Assembly (NCBI GenBank): GCA_034440615.1
Contig: JAOTOM010005135.1
Coordinates: 620,001 to 684,000, forward strand
DNA from: Ashinkailepas kermadecensis
Taxonomy: Eukaryota > Arthropoda > Thecostraca > Neolepadidae
Direction: 5' to 3'
Length of the DNA stretch: 64,000 bases
The notes beneath the pieces are model-generated. The model had not been told where the DNA came from, did not search any database, and saw nothing but the letters and a program-made list of their open reading frames with translations. Position 1 is the stretch's first letter; every line of letters begins with the position of its first letter. A program made the position numbers and the translations under genes. Of the stretch, positions 1 through 10,312 are shown one piece after another.

Positions 1-66
1 GATGCGGGATACCGGGATGCCGATGGCATGGACATGGGGAAATGGACGGCAGTCTCATTTGGACGC

Positions 67-125
67 GGTTGGTTGGTGGGTTATTGGGGTTTTGGGGCGC
101 ATCGACTGCAGTGGTCATGCAGCGC
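67..125 (-). repeat. SINE-like 3' end fragment, copy 1
   Basis: The minus strand ends in (AACC)n-like sequence preceded by CATGACCACTGCAGTCGATG. The same block recurs at 19068-19110 and about 35991-36040. It has the same AATAACC-type tail as the tRNA-derived SINEs here but a different body, so it is probably the 3' end of a third SINE or of the partner LINE. Confidence 0.5.
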
Positions 126-1058
126 CCAAGGGGGCTCATTGGGACGTGGACAGCAGACAGGATGCAGGCAGAAATGTGGAGTACGGACATATACACGACA
201 TGGACATGGGGAAATCGACGGCAGTCCCGTAGAGAAATGGATGGCAGGCATGCTGGCACGAAGACGTAGGTATGAGCACGGGAATCGAAACATCAGAGGT
301 AGGGATATGAGGGACAGGGATGTAGACAGCAGGGACAAGAGGGACAGGGACCTGAGACGAGAAAATAGACTGCGGGACATGTGAACCTGGACGGCAGAGA
401 CATGGGGACGGGGACATACATGTTAAAATTTCCCACAGGGACATGGAGATTTGGGAACAGCCGGCAAGAGCATGGGATAAGGGACATGACGAGAGACCCA
501 TGAGCGATGGAGCAACAGCAGGGAATAACGCGACAGAGACAGACAGCAATGGTAGCATGCTAATTCATTGCAAGGTGTTCAGTTTGCCGGGGATGTGGCC
601 ATGTGGCCCCAAGGTAAAGCGCCGCAGAAGCCGACTGCACCAAGGGATCGGCCACACTATCCAAGATAGATCGCTTTGCTTGTCAGTGTGCCGCCGAGGC
701 TGGTCATGCCTGGTGTGGTGGGGAGCATCGTCACCCACTTCGGCGGCAGCCATGCCATCCGGGAGCAGCAGCACCGACTCGCCGTCTGCGCTCCGCTTCC
801 GTTCAGTGATGAAGCCTCGGCTGCTCGATCCGTTGACGGCAGTCCACTGCACTGCAGTGTCGTCTGCAGTGTCTGTCCACTGCAGTGTCTGTCCACTGCA
901 GAGACATTGTTGAGGAGCGGAGATGACCGGCCAGCTGGGATTGTAGCTGGAGCCGCGGCGGGTCCGTATTGAGGCCAGCATTGGCGACCCGTGCGGCAGA
1001 CGGCAGGACGGCCCACGTCCGGCGGGCCCCCAGTGTGCCGGGGGGGGGGGGGGCTACA
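126..1058. other. No gene seen; GC-rich unique sequence with short local repeats
   Basis: Purine-rich GGGACA motifs recur at 300-470, and CTGCAGTGTCTGTCCA recurs at 840-905. A poly-G run lies at about 1041-1053. The overlapping open frames have no recognisable domains or splice context. Confidence 0.6.
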
Positions 1059-1069
1059 CACCTCCAGCT

Positions 1070-1234
1070 TCGGGGACGCGTGGTCTAGGGATAAGATGCT
1101 CGTCTCACAATCGAAAGATTGTGGGTTCGAGTCTCACCTGTCGCTACTCTTCGGCCGCGACCAATCGGCGTGAGAGATTGGCGACGCTATATGACTCAAC
1201 GGTCGACGTGTCGTGAAACCAATAACCAACCAAC
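1070..1234 (+). mobile_element. tRNA-Val-headed SINE, full-length copy with target duplication
   Basis: The head GTGGTCTAGGGATAAGATGC (A box) plus a CTCACAA anticodon loop (CAC, valine-like) and GGGTTCGAGTC (B box) mark a tRNA-derived Pol III promoter. The body contains CGACCAATCGGCGTGAGAGA and the tail is ATAACCAACCAACC. The 11-bp direct repeat CACCTCCAGCT flanks it at 1059-1069 and 1235-1245, defining the insertion precisely. Confidence 0.88.
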
Positions 1235-1413
1235 CACCTCCAGCTGCAGTGAGACGCGCGGCTACACGGTCGGCACGTGTTACCGACGACATTGACGCGA
1301 CGGACGCGACGGACGCTCCGCTGCACGGTGTCGGCCGGGTGTGGACGTGCTGGGCGGCGGTCAGGACGAGGGGCGAGGAGAGGCAGAGCGACCGCATTGT
1401 CCGCCTGGCCAGA

Positions 1414-1935
1414 GGCCACTCCCACACCAGAGACCACTCTCACACCACAGGCCACTCCCACACCAGAGGCCACTCCCACACCAGAGGCCACTCCCACACC
1501 ACAGGCCACTCCCACACCAGAGGCCACTCCCACACCAGATGCCACTCCCACACCACAGGCCACTCCCACACCACAGGCCACTCCCACACCACAGGCCACT
1601 CCCACGCCAGATGCCACTCCCACATCACAGGCCACTCCCACGCCAGACGCCACTCCAACACCAGATGCCACTCCCACGCCAGGCGCCACTCTCACGCCAG
1701 ATGTCACTCCCACACCAGAGACCACTCCCACACCCCACACCACAGGCCACTCCCACACCACACGCCAGACGCCACTCCCACACCAGAGGCCACTCCCACA
1801 CCAGAGGCCACTCCCACGCCAGACGCCACTCTCACGCCAGACGCCACTCCCACGCCAGACGCCACTCCCACACCAGATGCCACTCCCACACCAGATGCCA
1901 CTCCCACACCAGAGGTCGCTCCCACACCAGATGCC
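1414..1935 (+). repeat. 18-bp minisatellite, about 29 units
   Basis: The unit is GGCCACTCCCACACCAGA with CA/CG, GAGG/GATG and ACAGG variants. Because 18 is a multiple of 3 and the unit lacks stops, several frames stay open (TPEATP, HSHTRG and similar). No coding gene is supported. Confidence 0.9.
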
Positions 1936-2152
1936 GGCCCGCTGTGTCCATTTGTGGCGAGCTCCCGCTCAGTGGAAGGCTTGTCAGGCGAGAGGAATCT
2001 GCGACGTTAACCCGGAGAGTTAGAGGCTTGCGTGGCGGCGAGCTCTGATTCATGGCCGACCCGACTCGCGATGGACCAGATGCTGGAGACCTCTGCGAAG
2101 CCCTTGCGGCGCGATGACGTCGTCCAGATGAAGTAAGAGCTATATAAACCAG

Positions 2153-2349
2153 CAGTGGCGCAACCAGGATTTTCTTGAGTGGGTCTCAACCACCTAAGCA
2201 ATGGCAGGAAACAAAGAACGCTGTCGGCGCGCGAGGCGCGCCGAAAATTTTCGATTTTGCGTGGTGAAAATCTAAACATTTCTTGTTTGATTTAGTGTAT
2301 TTCTAGCTGCTAAGGGGGGGGGGGACCGGGCCCCTTGGCTGCGCCTCTG
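2153..2349 (+). mobile_element. hAT-type MITE with exact 8-bp target duplication
   Basis: It begins CAGTGGCGCAACCAGG and ends, read inverted, CAGAGGCGCAGCCAAGG. The 8-bp repeat TAAACCAG flanks it exactly at 2145-2152 and 2350-2357. At 197 bp it has no coding capacity. The interior holds GGCGCGCGAGGCGCGCC and a poly-G run. A related 5' end occurs at 63851. Confidence 0.88.
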
Positions 2350-2357
2350 TAAACCAG

Positions 2358-3107
2358 ATGGTGTTACATCATTCACAAGGGCGTAAGACTGGGTCTTCAG
2401 ATTTTCCATCCAGCGCCATGGGCGCAGTGTAAATGTCACCAGGTTTGGGAGCGGAAGATACCCGTCCCCGGAAGATGGCGACGCCCATGCATCTTGTTCT
2501 TACTACCTTAGCACTGCCTATTTGGCCGATATTGCTGGTGCAAGCATAATTCGAACTATGACATTAAAACACATGAAAAAAAACAACAAAAAAAACCCGA
2601 AGAAATGGATGTAGTGAATTTAGTTAATGATGCTGTTCCCGCCCCGGAAGCTCAGTTTCAGCGCTGGCCTGCACTGGTTTCCCCTGCCCTGGCAAGACAG
2701 GGTTCGAGTCGCTTCACGCACTTGCATTTAGCCCCCGGCTGGGAGGATCAGTTAGCAACTGGCAATATAAGGCCGGGGACGAGCTACCGAGGTGGCCGAG
2801 TCGGTGCACTGACGACACGTTAAACTCTTGGTCAAAATTATGTCGTTGAACTGGAATTAATCGATCGGGTGGTGATCCAGGGTTCACGCAACAGGCTCTG
2901 CTTAGCAATAGGACCCTGATACATTAGGCCACCCTAGCAAGAATTCAGACTAATTTTTTTAAGAGGACGCATCAGCCATTAATGACGTCGTCAGCTGCCT
3001 CGGTTGTTGCTGTCTGGAAGTCGCAATGCGGGTGAAGCTGTTGTGCAGGTCGTGCTCGTCTTTCCCAACAGCCCATTTGTACATCGTTGGTAGGAAACGT
3101 GTCATTT
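2358..3107. other. No gene seen
   Basis: A poly-A stretch lies at 2573-2596. At 2785-2830 GAGGTGGCCGAGTCGGTGC looks like the A-box end of a Leu/Ser tRNA, but no cloverleaf follows, so it is at most a SINE relic. Confidence 0.5.
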
Positions 3108-3623
3108 GGGTTTGCCGACTCGGTGGACGTTCGGCGACGTCAGTACCACGTGACCCCATCGCCAGTGTAGGTTGCTGACTCTGTGGGCAGAGGGCGAGAA
3201 GTCTAGGTGCAAGGTGCCCGTCTCCAAGCCGAAGGGTTGTGTGTTGAGTCCCACATGCCGCTACTCTTCGCTCGCGACCAATCGGCATAGCAGATTGGCG
3301 ACGATATATAACCACACAGCCGACGCGTCTTAGGACCAATCACAACTGCCACGACTCGGTGGCCAACAGTTAGGTGGCGTCAGTAACACGTGACCCTTCG
3401 CCAGTGTCGTTCTCCGACTCGGTGGCCAACAGTTCGGTGACGTCAGTAACACGTGACTCCGTCCCCAGTGTCGTTCGCCGACTCGGTGGCCAACAGTTAG
3501 GTGGCGTCAGTAACACGTGGCCCGTCGCCAGTGTCGTTCGCCGACTCGGTGGGCAACAGTTCGGTGACGTCAGTAACACGTGACCCCTTCGCCAGTGTCG
3601 TTCGCCGACTCGGTGGGCAACAG
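3108..3623 (+). repeat. ~63-bp minisatellite interrupted by a degenerate SINE
   Basis: Units of 63-64 bp begin GACTCGGTGGCCAACAGTT and contain GTGACGTCAGTAACACGTGA (CRE-like and E-box cores). One diverged unit lies at 3114-3200. A diverged Val-type SINE (about 3200-3350, with CTACTCTTCGCTCGCGACCA) follows, then four more units up to the exon at 3624. Confidence 0.8.
3200..3350 (+). mobile_element. Degenerate tRNA-Val-headed SINE
   Basis: It shares CTACTCTTCGC, CGCGACCAATCGGC and GATTGGCGACGA with the intact copies, and the tRNA head is eroded. Its position inside the 63-bp array suggests insertion after the array began to form. Confidence 0.65.
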
Positions 3624-3825
3624 CTCGGTGTCGACGACGACCGACAACGAGCGCCAGCTGTTCATCGAGCAGCCGCTGCCGCCGCCCTACAACTTCAACA
3701 AGCTGAGCCTCGAGGAGCAGCTGCCGTACCCGCACTCGTTCTGCAGCGGTGACCTCGGGTCGGGTCACTACATCGCCGCCATGTCGCCCAGCGACGACAG
3801 CTTCTACCGGGCCACCAAGATGTGA
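3624..3825 (+). CDS. Terminal coding exon of an unrecognised protein with a PPxY motif
   Basis: The open frame is GC-rich and ends in TGA at 3823-3825. The likely acceptor is the CAG at 3621-3623. It encodes about 66 residues: SVSTTTDNERQLFIEQPLPP, then PPYNFNKLSLEEQLPYPHSF, a CSGDLGSGHYIAAMSPSDD segment and FYRATKM at the C-terminus. The PPPY tetrapeptide is a class I WW-domain ligand, and the absence of hydrophobic stretches suggests a cytoplasmic tail or soluble C-terminus. I do not recognise the family. The exon abuts a 63-bp minisatellite whose units resemble its own 5' edge (GACTCGGTGGGCAACAG), so the true acceptor is uncertain and there is no good pyrimidine tract. Upstream exons were not found. 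Confidence 0.5.
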
Positions 3826-4420
3826 GAGCGCAGTTGGCAGCGGTTCCAAAACTGTCCCGACCGCCGTGGCACCCACCACCACCGGCAGACTCTGCGGTGG
3901 TAACGTGACGGTGACGTCATCAGCGAGGGAGGGGCCGGCGAACCAGCGCGGTGTGCTGGCGGTGTGTGAGGCTCGGGCGGTAACGGTCGCACCATGTGAT
4001 ATGAATGAATCTGGCGTTGGCGCCGCTGTTGACGCGGCGTAAATAGCCGCCCTGACGTGTTTACTGCGTCAATCTTCGCTCAACGTGATTGCTCTCCGAT
4101 CACGTGTGTGTGTAAACAGGCAAACAGCAGCCATACGTCCGGGCTTCGTGCAAGGCTTCGACGGCAGCTAAGCTGTGGTGCGGCCATGGGTGTCACTTTG
4201 CGAAGGCCCGTGATCTTTTTGACGGCCAAAGCTGCCCCGAAACCCAATGCTATCTATCGTACTCTCATATGCCAAATGGTTAAACTTATACCCCTCAAGT
4301 CAATTATTGGTGCAACTTCAGCCAGATTGCGGGCCAAATCAATGCCTAGAGGGGTCAGCGGCCCCCTTATAGCATGTACAAAGCGACACCCTTGGGCGCA
4401 GCCGTGGAGAAGGGTTCCAC
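3826..4420. other. 3' flank of the PPxY exon; no further gene seen
   Basis: GC-rich near the exon (possible 3' UTR), then unique sequence. No AATAAA was noticed close to the stop; the nearest one noticed is at about 5511. Confidence 0.4.
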
Positions 4421-4985
4421 GAATTTGAGAAGCTCCGAATATCTGGACTTCCAGGAGTTTGAGAAGCTCCGAATATCTGGACTTCGCGCACGTTATCATG
4501 TGCAGGTTTAAGTCACGAGCGCGAGGCTGGCCTTGGTTGATGTCCAGGCGATGCGGGCCCACCGACTCTTTTGATCATGCAGTTCAAAGTGATTCTTTTC
4601 ACCGTCGCCGTTAAGGACGTATGCGGTTAGTCATGTCTTGCATGGGAAGGGGAGGGGCGCCACGTCATAGTTAATATATAGTCAGGCTGCCGTGGAGGAA
4701 TGTTGTGGCCGTGCACGGCGAGACACGTTTAGCATTATAGTCCGGCAACAGCTGGAGTAGTATTTATTCGAACTTGTACGTGCATTCTGCTGAACGATCG
4801 TTGTACTTGGCTAGTCTTTGGAAGTGTGGCGCCATTGGTCTATGGACTTTGGAAGTGTGGCGCTGTTGGTCCATGGACTTCGGAAGTGGACTTTGGTTGG
4901 TCTATGAACTTTGGAAATGTGGCACCATTGGTCTATGCACTTTGAAAGTCATTGGTCTATGGAAGTCTGGCCCCATTGGTTTGTG
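4421..4985 (+). repeat. Short direct duplications and a degenerate ~36-bp repeat
   Basis: GAGAAGCTCCGAATATCTGG occurs twice, about 36 bp apart, in 4426-4490. From 4815 to 4985 five or six diverged units around TTTGGAAGTGTGGCGCCATT and GGTCTATGGAC recur. Confidence 0.7.
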
Positions 4986-5837
4986 GCCGGAGGAAGTGCT
5001 GTATTCTTCACCAGGCTGCGGGAGACGTATCCCCGAAATATTTTCGAAGCATTCATTTATCCCCCACAATATTTCTAGACAAAGGGCATTATTTTTCTTC
5101 AAACGTTTGTTCATGACGTGTATATATATATATATCCATCCCCTGTAGTTTGCATTTTTCCAGTCAACTTCGACACCGAGAATACACCCATGACCAAAGG
5201 TGCGTTTGAAACTGAGCTGACGTGTCTGCCCTGGTGTCTCGTGCTCACGTGACACGTCGGTGCCGACGGGCCCGCTAAGAGGACGGCAGCAGACGGTAGG
5301 TGTCGTGAGTTAGCGTACCGGCGCCTGAGCCTCGCGTGTTCAGACTGACCGATCCAGCGGTGGGTAGCGTGCTGAAGTTTGGATGGATGGATGGTTGGGA
5401 TGGTTGCTGGTGGCGTGATTGCGGTATTGGTACGGCAGCGACCAGCGGGTCCGTGTCTCGGCCACCTCCACCGACTAACCACTGACCGGCAAGACCGCAG
5501 ATGAGCGATCAATAAACACTTCGGCTGCGTTGGTGCCACATGAAGCGTACACTGCAATCATCATGTTGGTGATCAATCAAACCGGGTAAGCAGCCGTTGG
5601 CTTTTTAAGTCGTGACAATACATTTGATTACCGAGCGGCCGTTTTTGTTGCTTCCGGAGCGGTCGGGACGCGTGGAGGCCCCAGAGTTCAGCTGTGGTCG
5701 CCATTGGAAGAGTAACGCATGGGACATGACACCAACACCGACCGTCCATTAGTGCCAGCAGATACCGACCAGACCGGCAGCCACGCGCTGTAACAACAAG
5801 CGGAGCGGTCCGCGCACGCCGCAAAAGCGGGCGCTCA
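4986..5837. other. No gene seen
   Basis: A short TA run lies at 5120-5134 and GGATGGATGGTTGGGATGG at about 5381-5400. AATAAA occurs at about 5511 on the plus strand. No domains were recognised. Confidence 0.5.
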
Positions 5838-7510
5838 CTGCACGGGAAGGTGGCAGTCGGGTACAGGAGGGTGGCAGTCCGGTACTGGAAGGTGGCAGTC
5901 CGGAACGGGAGGGCGGCAGTCCGGCACGGGAAGGTGGCAGTCCGGCACGGGAAGGTGGCAGTCCGACACGGGAGGGTGGCAGTCCGGTACGGGAGGGTGG
6001 CAGTCCGACACGGGAGGGCGGCAGTCCGGTACGGGAGGGTGGCAGTCCGGTACGGGAGGGTGGCAGTCCGACACGGGAGGGTGGCAGTCCGGCACGGGAG
6101 GGCGGCAGTCCGGCACGGGAAGGTGGCAGTCCGGCACGGGAAGGTGGCAGTCCGGCACGGGAAGGTGGCAGTCCGGCACGGGAGGGTGGCAGTCCGACAC
6201 GGGGGGGGTGGCAGTCCGGCACGGAATGGCGGCAGTCCGGCACGGGAGAGTGGCAGTCCGACACGGGAGGGCGGCAGTCCGGCACGGGAGGGTGGCAGTC
6301 CGGCACGGGAGGGTGGCAGTCCGGTACGGGAGAGTGGCAGTCCGGCACGGGAAGGTGGCAGTCCGGCACGGGAAGGTGGCAGTCCGACACGGGAGGGTGG
6401 CAGTCCGGTACGGGAGGGTGGCAGTCCGACACGGGAGGGCGGCAGTCCGGTACGGGAGGGTGGCAGTCCGGTACGGGAGGGTGGCAGTCCGACACGGGAG
6501 GGTGGCAGTCCGGCACGGGAGGGCGGCAGTCCGGCACGGGAAGGTGGCAGTCCGGCACGGGAAGGTGGCAGTCCGGAACGGGAGGGCGGCAGTCCGGCAC
6601 GGGAGGGTGGCAGTCCGACACGGGGGGGTGGCAGTCCGGCACGGAATGGCGGCAGTCCGGCACGGGAGAGTGGCAGTCCGACACGTGAGGGCGGCAGTCC
6701 GGCACGGGAGGGTGGCAGTCCGGCACGGGAGGGTGGCAGTCCGGTACGGGAGAGTGGCAGTCCGGCACGGGAGAGTGGCAGTCCGGCACGGGAGGGCGGC
6801 AGTCCGGTACGGGAGGGTGGCAGTCCGGTACGGGAGGGTGGCAGTCCGGCACGGGAGGGTGGCAGTCCGGTACGGGAGAGTGGCAGTCCGACACGGGGGT
6901 GGCAGTCCGGTACGGGAGGGTGGCAGTCCGGTACGGGAGAGTGGCAGTCCGACACGGGGGTGGCAGTCCGACACGGGAGGGTGGCAGTCCGGCACGGGAA
7001 GGTGGCAGTCCGGCACGGGAAGGTGGCAGTCCGGCACGGGAGGGCGGCAGTCCGGCACGGGAGGGTGGCAGTCCGGCACGGGAGAGTGGCAGTCCGACAC
7101 GGGGGGGTGGCAGTCCGGTACGGGAGGGTGGCAGTCCGGTACGGGAGAGTGGCAGTCCGACACGGGGGGGTGGCAGTCCGGTACGGGAGGGTGGCAGTCC
7201 GGTACGGGAGAGTGGCAGTCCGACACGGGGGGTGGCAGTCCGACACGGGAGGGTGGCAGTCCGGCACGGGAAGGTGGCAGTCCGGCACGGGAAGGTGGCA
7301 GTCCGGCACGGGAGGGTGGCAGTCCGGCACGGGAGGGCGGCAGTCCGGCACGGGAAGGTGGCAGTCCGGCACGGGAGGGCGGCAGTCCGGCACGGGAAGG
7401 TGGCAGTCCGGCACGGGAGGGTGGCAGTCCGGCACGGGAAGGTGGCAGTCCGACACGGGGGGGTGGCAGTCCGACACGGGAGGGTGGCAGTCCGGCAAGG
7501 AATGGCGGCA
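5838..7510 (+). repeat. 21-bp minisatellite, about 79 units
   Basis: The unit is GGTGGCAGTCCGGCACGGGA plus one base, with point variants GGCA/GGTA/GACA, GAGGG/GAAGG/GAGAG and G-run length changes. A 21-bp stop-free unit keeps several frames open on both strands for hundreds of codons ([21 protein letters not shown]). I treat these as non-genic. Confidence 0.95.
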
Positions 7511-7574
7511 GTTGGGCACGGGACGAGAAGCGGCCAGCCCACACGACCCCGGGAATGGCCCAGATGATGGGGAG

Positions 7575-8020
7575 AACGTGGAGAGATGGTACGGCGGCTG
7601 AGGGAGAGCTCAGCATCTCCCGACGCGGCCGATCTGGCGGGGAGGTTGTGGGGGATGGCGCAGCTGCTGAGAGGGAGCAAAGCATCTCCCGACGCGGCCG
7701 ATCTGGCGGGGATATTGTGGGGGATGGCGCAGCTGCTGGGAGGGAGCTCAGCATCTCCCGACGCGGCCGATCTGGCGGGGATATTGTGGGGGATGGCGCA
7801 GCTGCTGGGAGGGAGCTCAGCATCTCCCGACGCGGCCGATCTGGCGGGGATATTGTGGGGGATGGCGCAGCTGCTGGGAGGGAGCTCAGCATCTCCCGAC
7901 GCGGCCGATCTGGCGGGGATATTGTGGGGGATGGCGCAGCTGCTGGGAGGGAGCTCAGCATCTCTCGACACGGCCGATCTGGTGGGAAGATGGTGGGTGG
8001 GGGGGGGGGGATGGCGCAGC
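7575..8020 (+). repeat. 69-bp minisatellite, about 6 units
   Basis: Period 69 is set by GATCTGGCGGGGATATTGTG at 7631 (variant), 7700, 7769 and onward. The last unit is diverged and runs into a poly-G tract. In one frame it reads as a 23-residue repeat ([20 protein letters not shown]), again with no supporting gene context. Confidence 0.92.
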
Positions 8021-9114
8021 TGCTGCTGTGTCACGATGCCGCCGCCGCAGGTCATGCAGAGGCGATGTAGCGGCATGCGGATCGCGAGCTGATGCAGGCG
8101 TGCCGAGGAAGTCGCGACAGGTACACCGCTGTACTCAAATATACACCACCAGCGACCGCAGCATAGCAGCGACATCTCTCCGACGATGAAATCACGTCTC
8201 GTATTTCCACGCCCGGAAGCGCAGTACGCCTGTGGCAGGCACCCAGAGCTGATCGCACGCCCCACCGCGCGGTTAGTTGGCGTACGGTAACAGCGGCGCC
8301 ACTGGCTGCGGCGCCGACAGTGAATCACACAGGAGATCGTGATACGTGTAGCGGTGTTTCTCGGAACCCGGCGGAGCCCAGCAAACAAAGAGGACGTGAT
8401 CACGTCGTCGCCGCCGCCGGACGGCGAGCACGCAACTCTTCCAGCTACTGGCCGTGCAGTGCAGACAGGGGTGCTCATTGGCAGCCAACTTGTAGCTGTG
8501 CCTCGCAAAATTACGCAGAAATCGGCCGGACGCGGGCTCGGCTACCGCTGAATTCTGGAAATGAGTCAGAGAAGAGCCGGGAACTGACGTTAAGGTGCAA
8601 CGGATCGACTATCAGGGACAACTGTTCATCACCAACAAGCAGACATGATAACTGACCGATCAGATCAATAGTAGAACATGCGGTGAAGGAAAACGCAACA
8701 ACAGAACAGACGAACGGAACAAGTAAAAATAATAATATACCGATACGAACAGAATGTCAAAATAGCAGACCTAGCCTGCAGGAGATTACATGATCAATTA
8801 TCACTCAATGAATGTGTGTCTATCCGACAGGAAGCCAATCACGTGGCTTTTGGGTAGTTAGGTACTCAATACCAACTTTTAGAACTTGGCGGCAGGCCGT
8901 CCATGCTGGCGCGCGCGTGATGATGGACACAGCAGCTGGTGCGGTCTGCAGCTCAAATAATTAATTGGAGTCTGGAGCAGATAGCGACATGAACACCGCA
9001 CGGCACACCCCCATAGCACAGGTGAACCTTGGATCCAAACTCAACCGGGGTCAACCCGATTCATTGCGACTGGTGGAAGTGTGCATCACGTTCGCATGAC
9101 ACACGTGTGACAAG
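8021..9114. other. No gene seen; unique sequence
   Basis: GC-rich to about 8560, then more AT-rich. No convincing splice-bounded open frame or known element was seen. Confidence 0.5.
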
Positions 9115-9119
9115 TGCCA

Positions 9120-10190
9120 TATGACACCGTGTCACGTGTCCGAATGTCTCACACTGGCGACACGACACACCGTGTCAGAATGTCTCACACTGGCGACACG
9201 ACACACCGTGTCACGTGTCCGAATGTCACGCGCTGGCGACACGACACACCGTGTCACGTGTCCGAATGTCACGCGCTGGCGACACGACACACCGTGTCAC
9301 GTGTCCGAATGTCACTCGCACGCTGGCGACACGGACACACCGTGTACGTGTCACGTGTCCGAATGTCACTGGGACACGGTCCGAATGTCTCACACTGGCG
9401 ACACGACACACCGTGTCAGTGTGAATGTCACGCGCTGGCGACACGAACCGGTCACGTATCCGAATGTCACGCGCTGGGACAACAAAACCGAATGTCACGG
9501 CTGGCGACACGACACACCGTGTCACGTGTCCGAATGTCACGCACTGGCGACACACCGTGTCACGTGTCCGAATGTCACGCGCTGGCGACACGGCACACCG
9601 TGTCACGTGTCCGAATGTCTCACACTGGCGACACGACACACCGTGTCAGAATGTCACGCGCTGGCGACACGACACACCGTGTCACGTGTCCGAATGTCAC
9701 GCGCTGGCGACACGACACACCGTGTCACGTGTCCGAATGTTAACGTGTCACTGGCGACACGAACACCGTGTCAGAATGTCACGCGCGTACTGGCGACACG
9801 ACACACCGTGTCACGTGTCCGAATGTCACGCACTGGCGACACGACACACCGTGTCACGTGTCCGAATGTCACGCACTGGCGACACGACACACCGTGTCAC
9901 GTGTCCGAATGTCACGCACTGGCGACACGACACACCGTGTCACGTGTCCGAATGTCACGACTGGCGACACGACACACCGTGTCAGAATGTCACGCGCTGG
10001 CGACACGACACACCGTGTCACGTGTCCGAATGTCACGCGCTGGCGACACGACACACCGTGTCACGTGTCCGAATGTCACGCGCTGGCGACACGGCACACC
10101 GTGTCACGTGTCCGAATGTCTCACACTGGCGACACGACACACCGTGTCACGTATCCGAATGTCACGCGCTGGCGACACAGCACGCTGAGC
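9120..10190 (+). repeat. 43-bp minisatellite, about 24 units, with an E-box in most
   Basis: The consensus contains CACCGTGTCACGTGTCCGAA then TGTCACGCGCTGGCGACACG. Most units carry CACGTG, and the junction CGACACACCGTGTCACGTGT is nearly self-complementary. Truncated units (lacking CACGTGTCC) recur at several places. An isolated related fragment lies at 10903-10947. Confidence 0.92.
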
Positions 10191-10197
10191 AAACATC

Positions 10198-10312
10198 CGC
10201 ACGACACACGGGTGTGTCGTGCCGGGACGTCTTCAGTGTCTACTGTCCACTGTGTCGTGCCGGGACGTCTTCAGTGTCCACTGTGTCGTGCCGAGACGTC
10301 TTCAGTGGCCTC
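10198..10312 (+). repeat. Three short tandem units after the 43-bp array
   Basis: GTGTCGTGCCGGGACGTCTT followed by CAGTGTC recurs three times with 33-40 bp spacing. The GTGTCGTG core resembles the neighbouring 43-bp unit. Confidence 0.75.

Noticed and set aside
1070..1150. Functional tRNA-Val gene
   Set aside because: The A and B boxes are good, but the acceptor stem does not pair and a SINE body, tail and target duplications follow.
5573..8508. Open frames of 580-920 codons on both strands
   Set aside because: They are by-products of the 21-bp and 69-bp stop-free repeats, with no domain, splice context or single favoured frame.
9120..10190. CRISPR array
   Set aside because: Units are contiguous with no unique spacers, and the context is eukaryotic.
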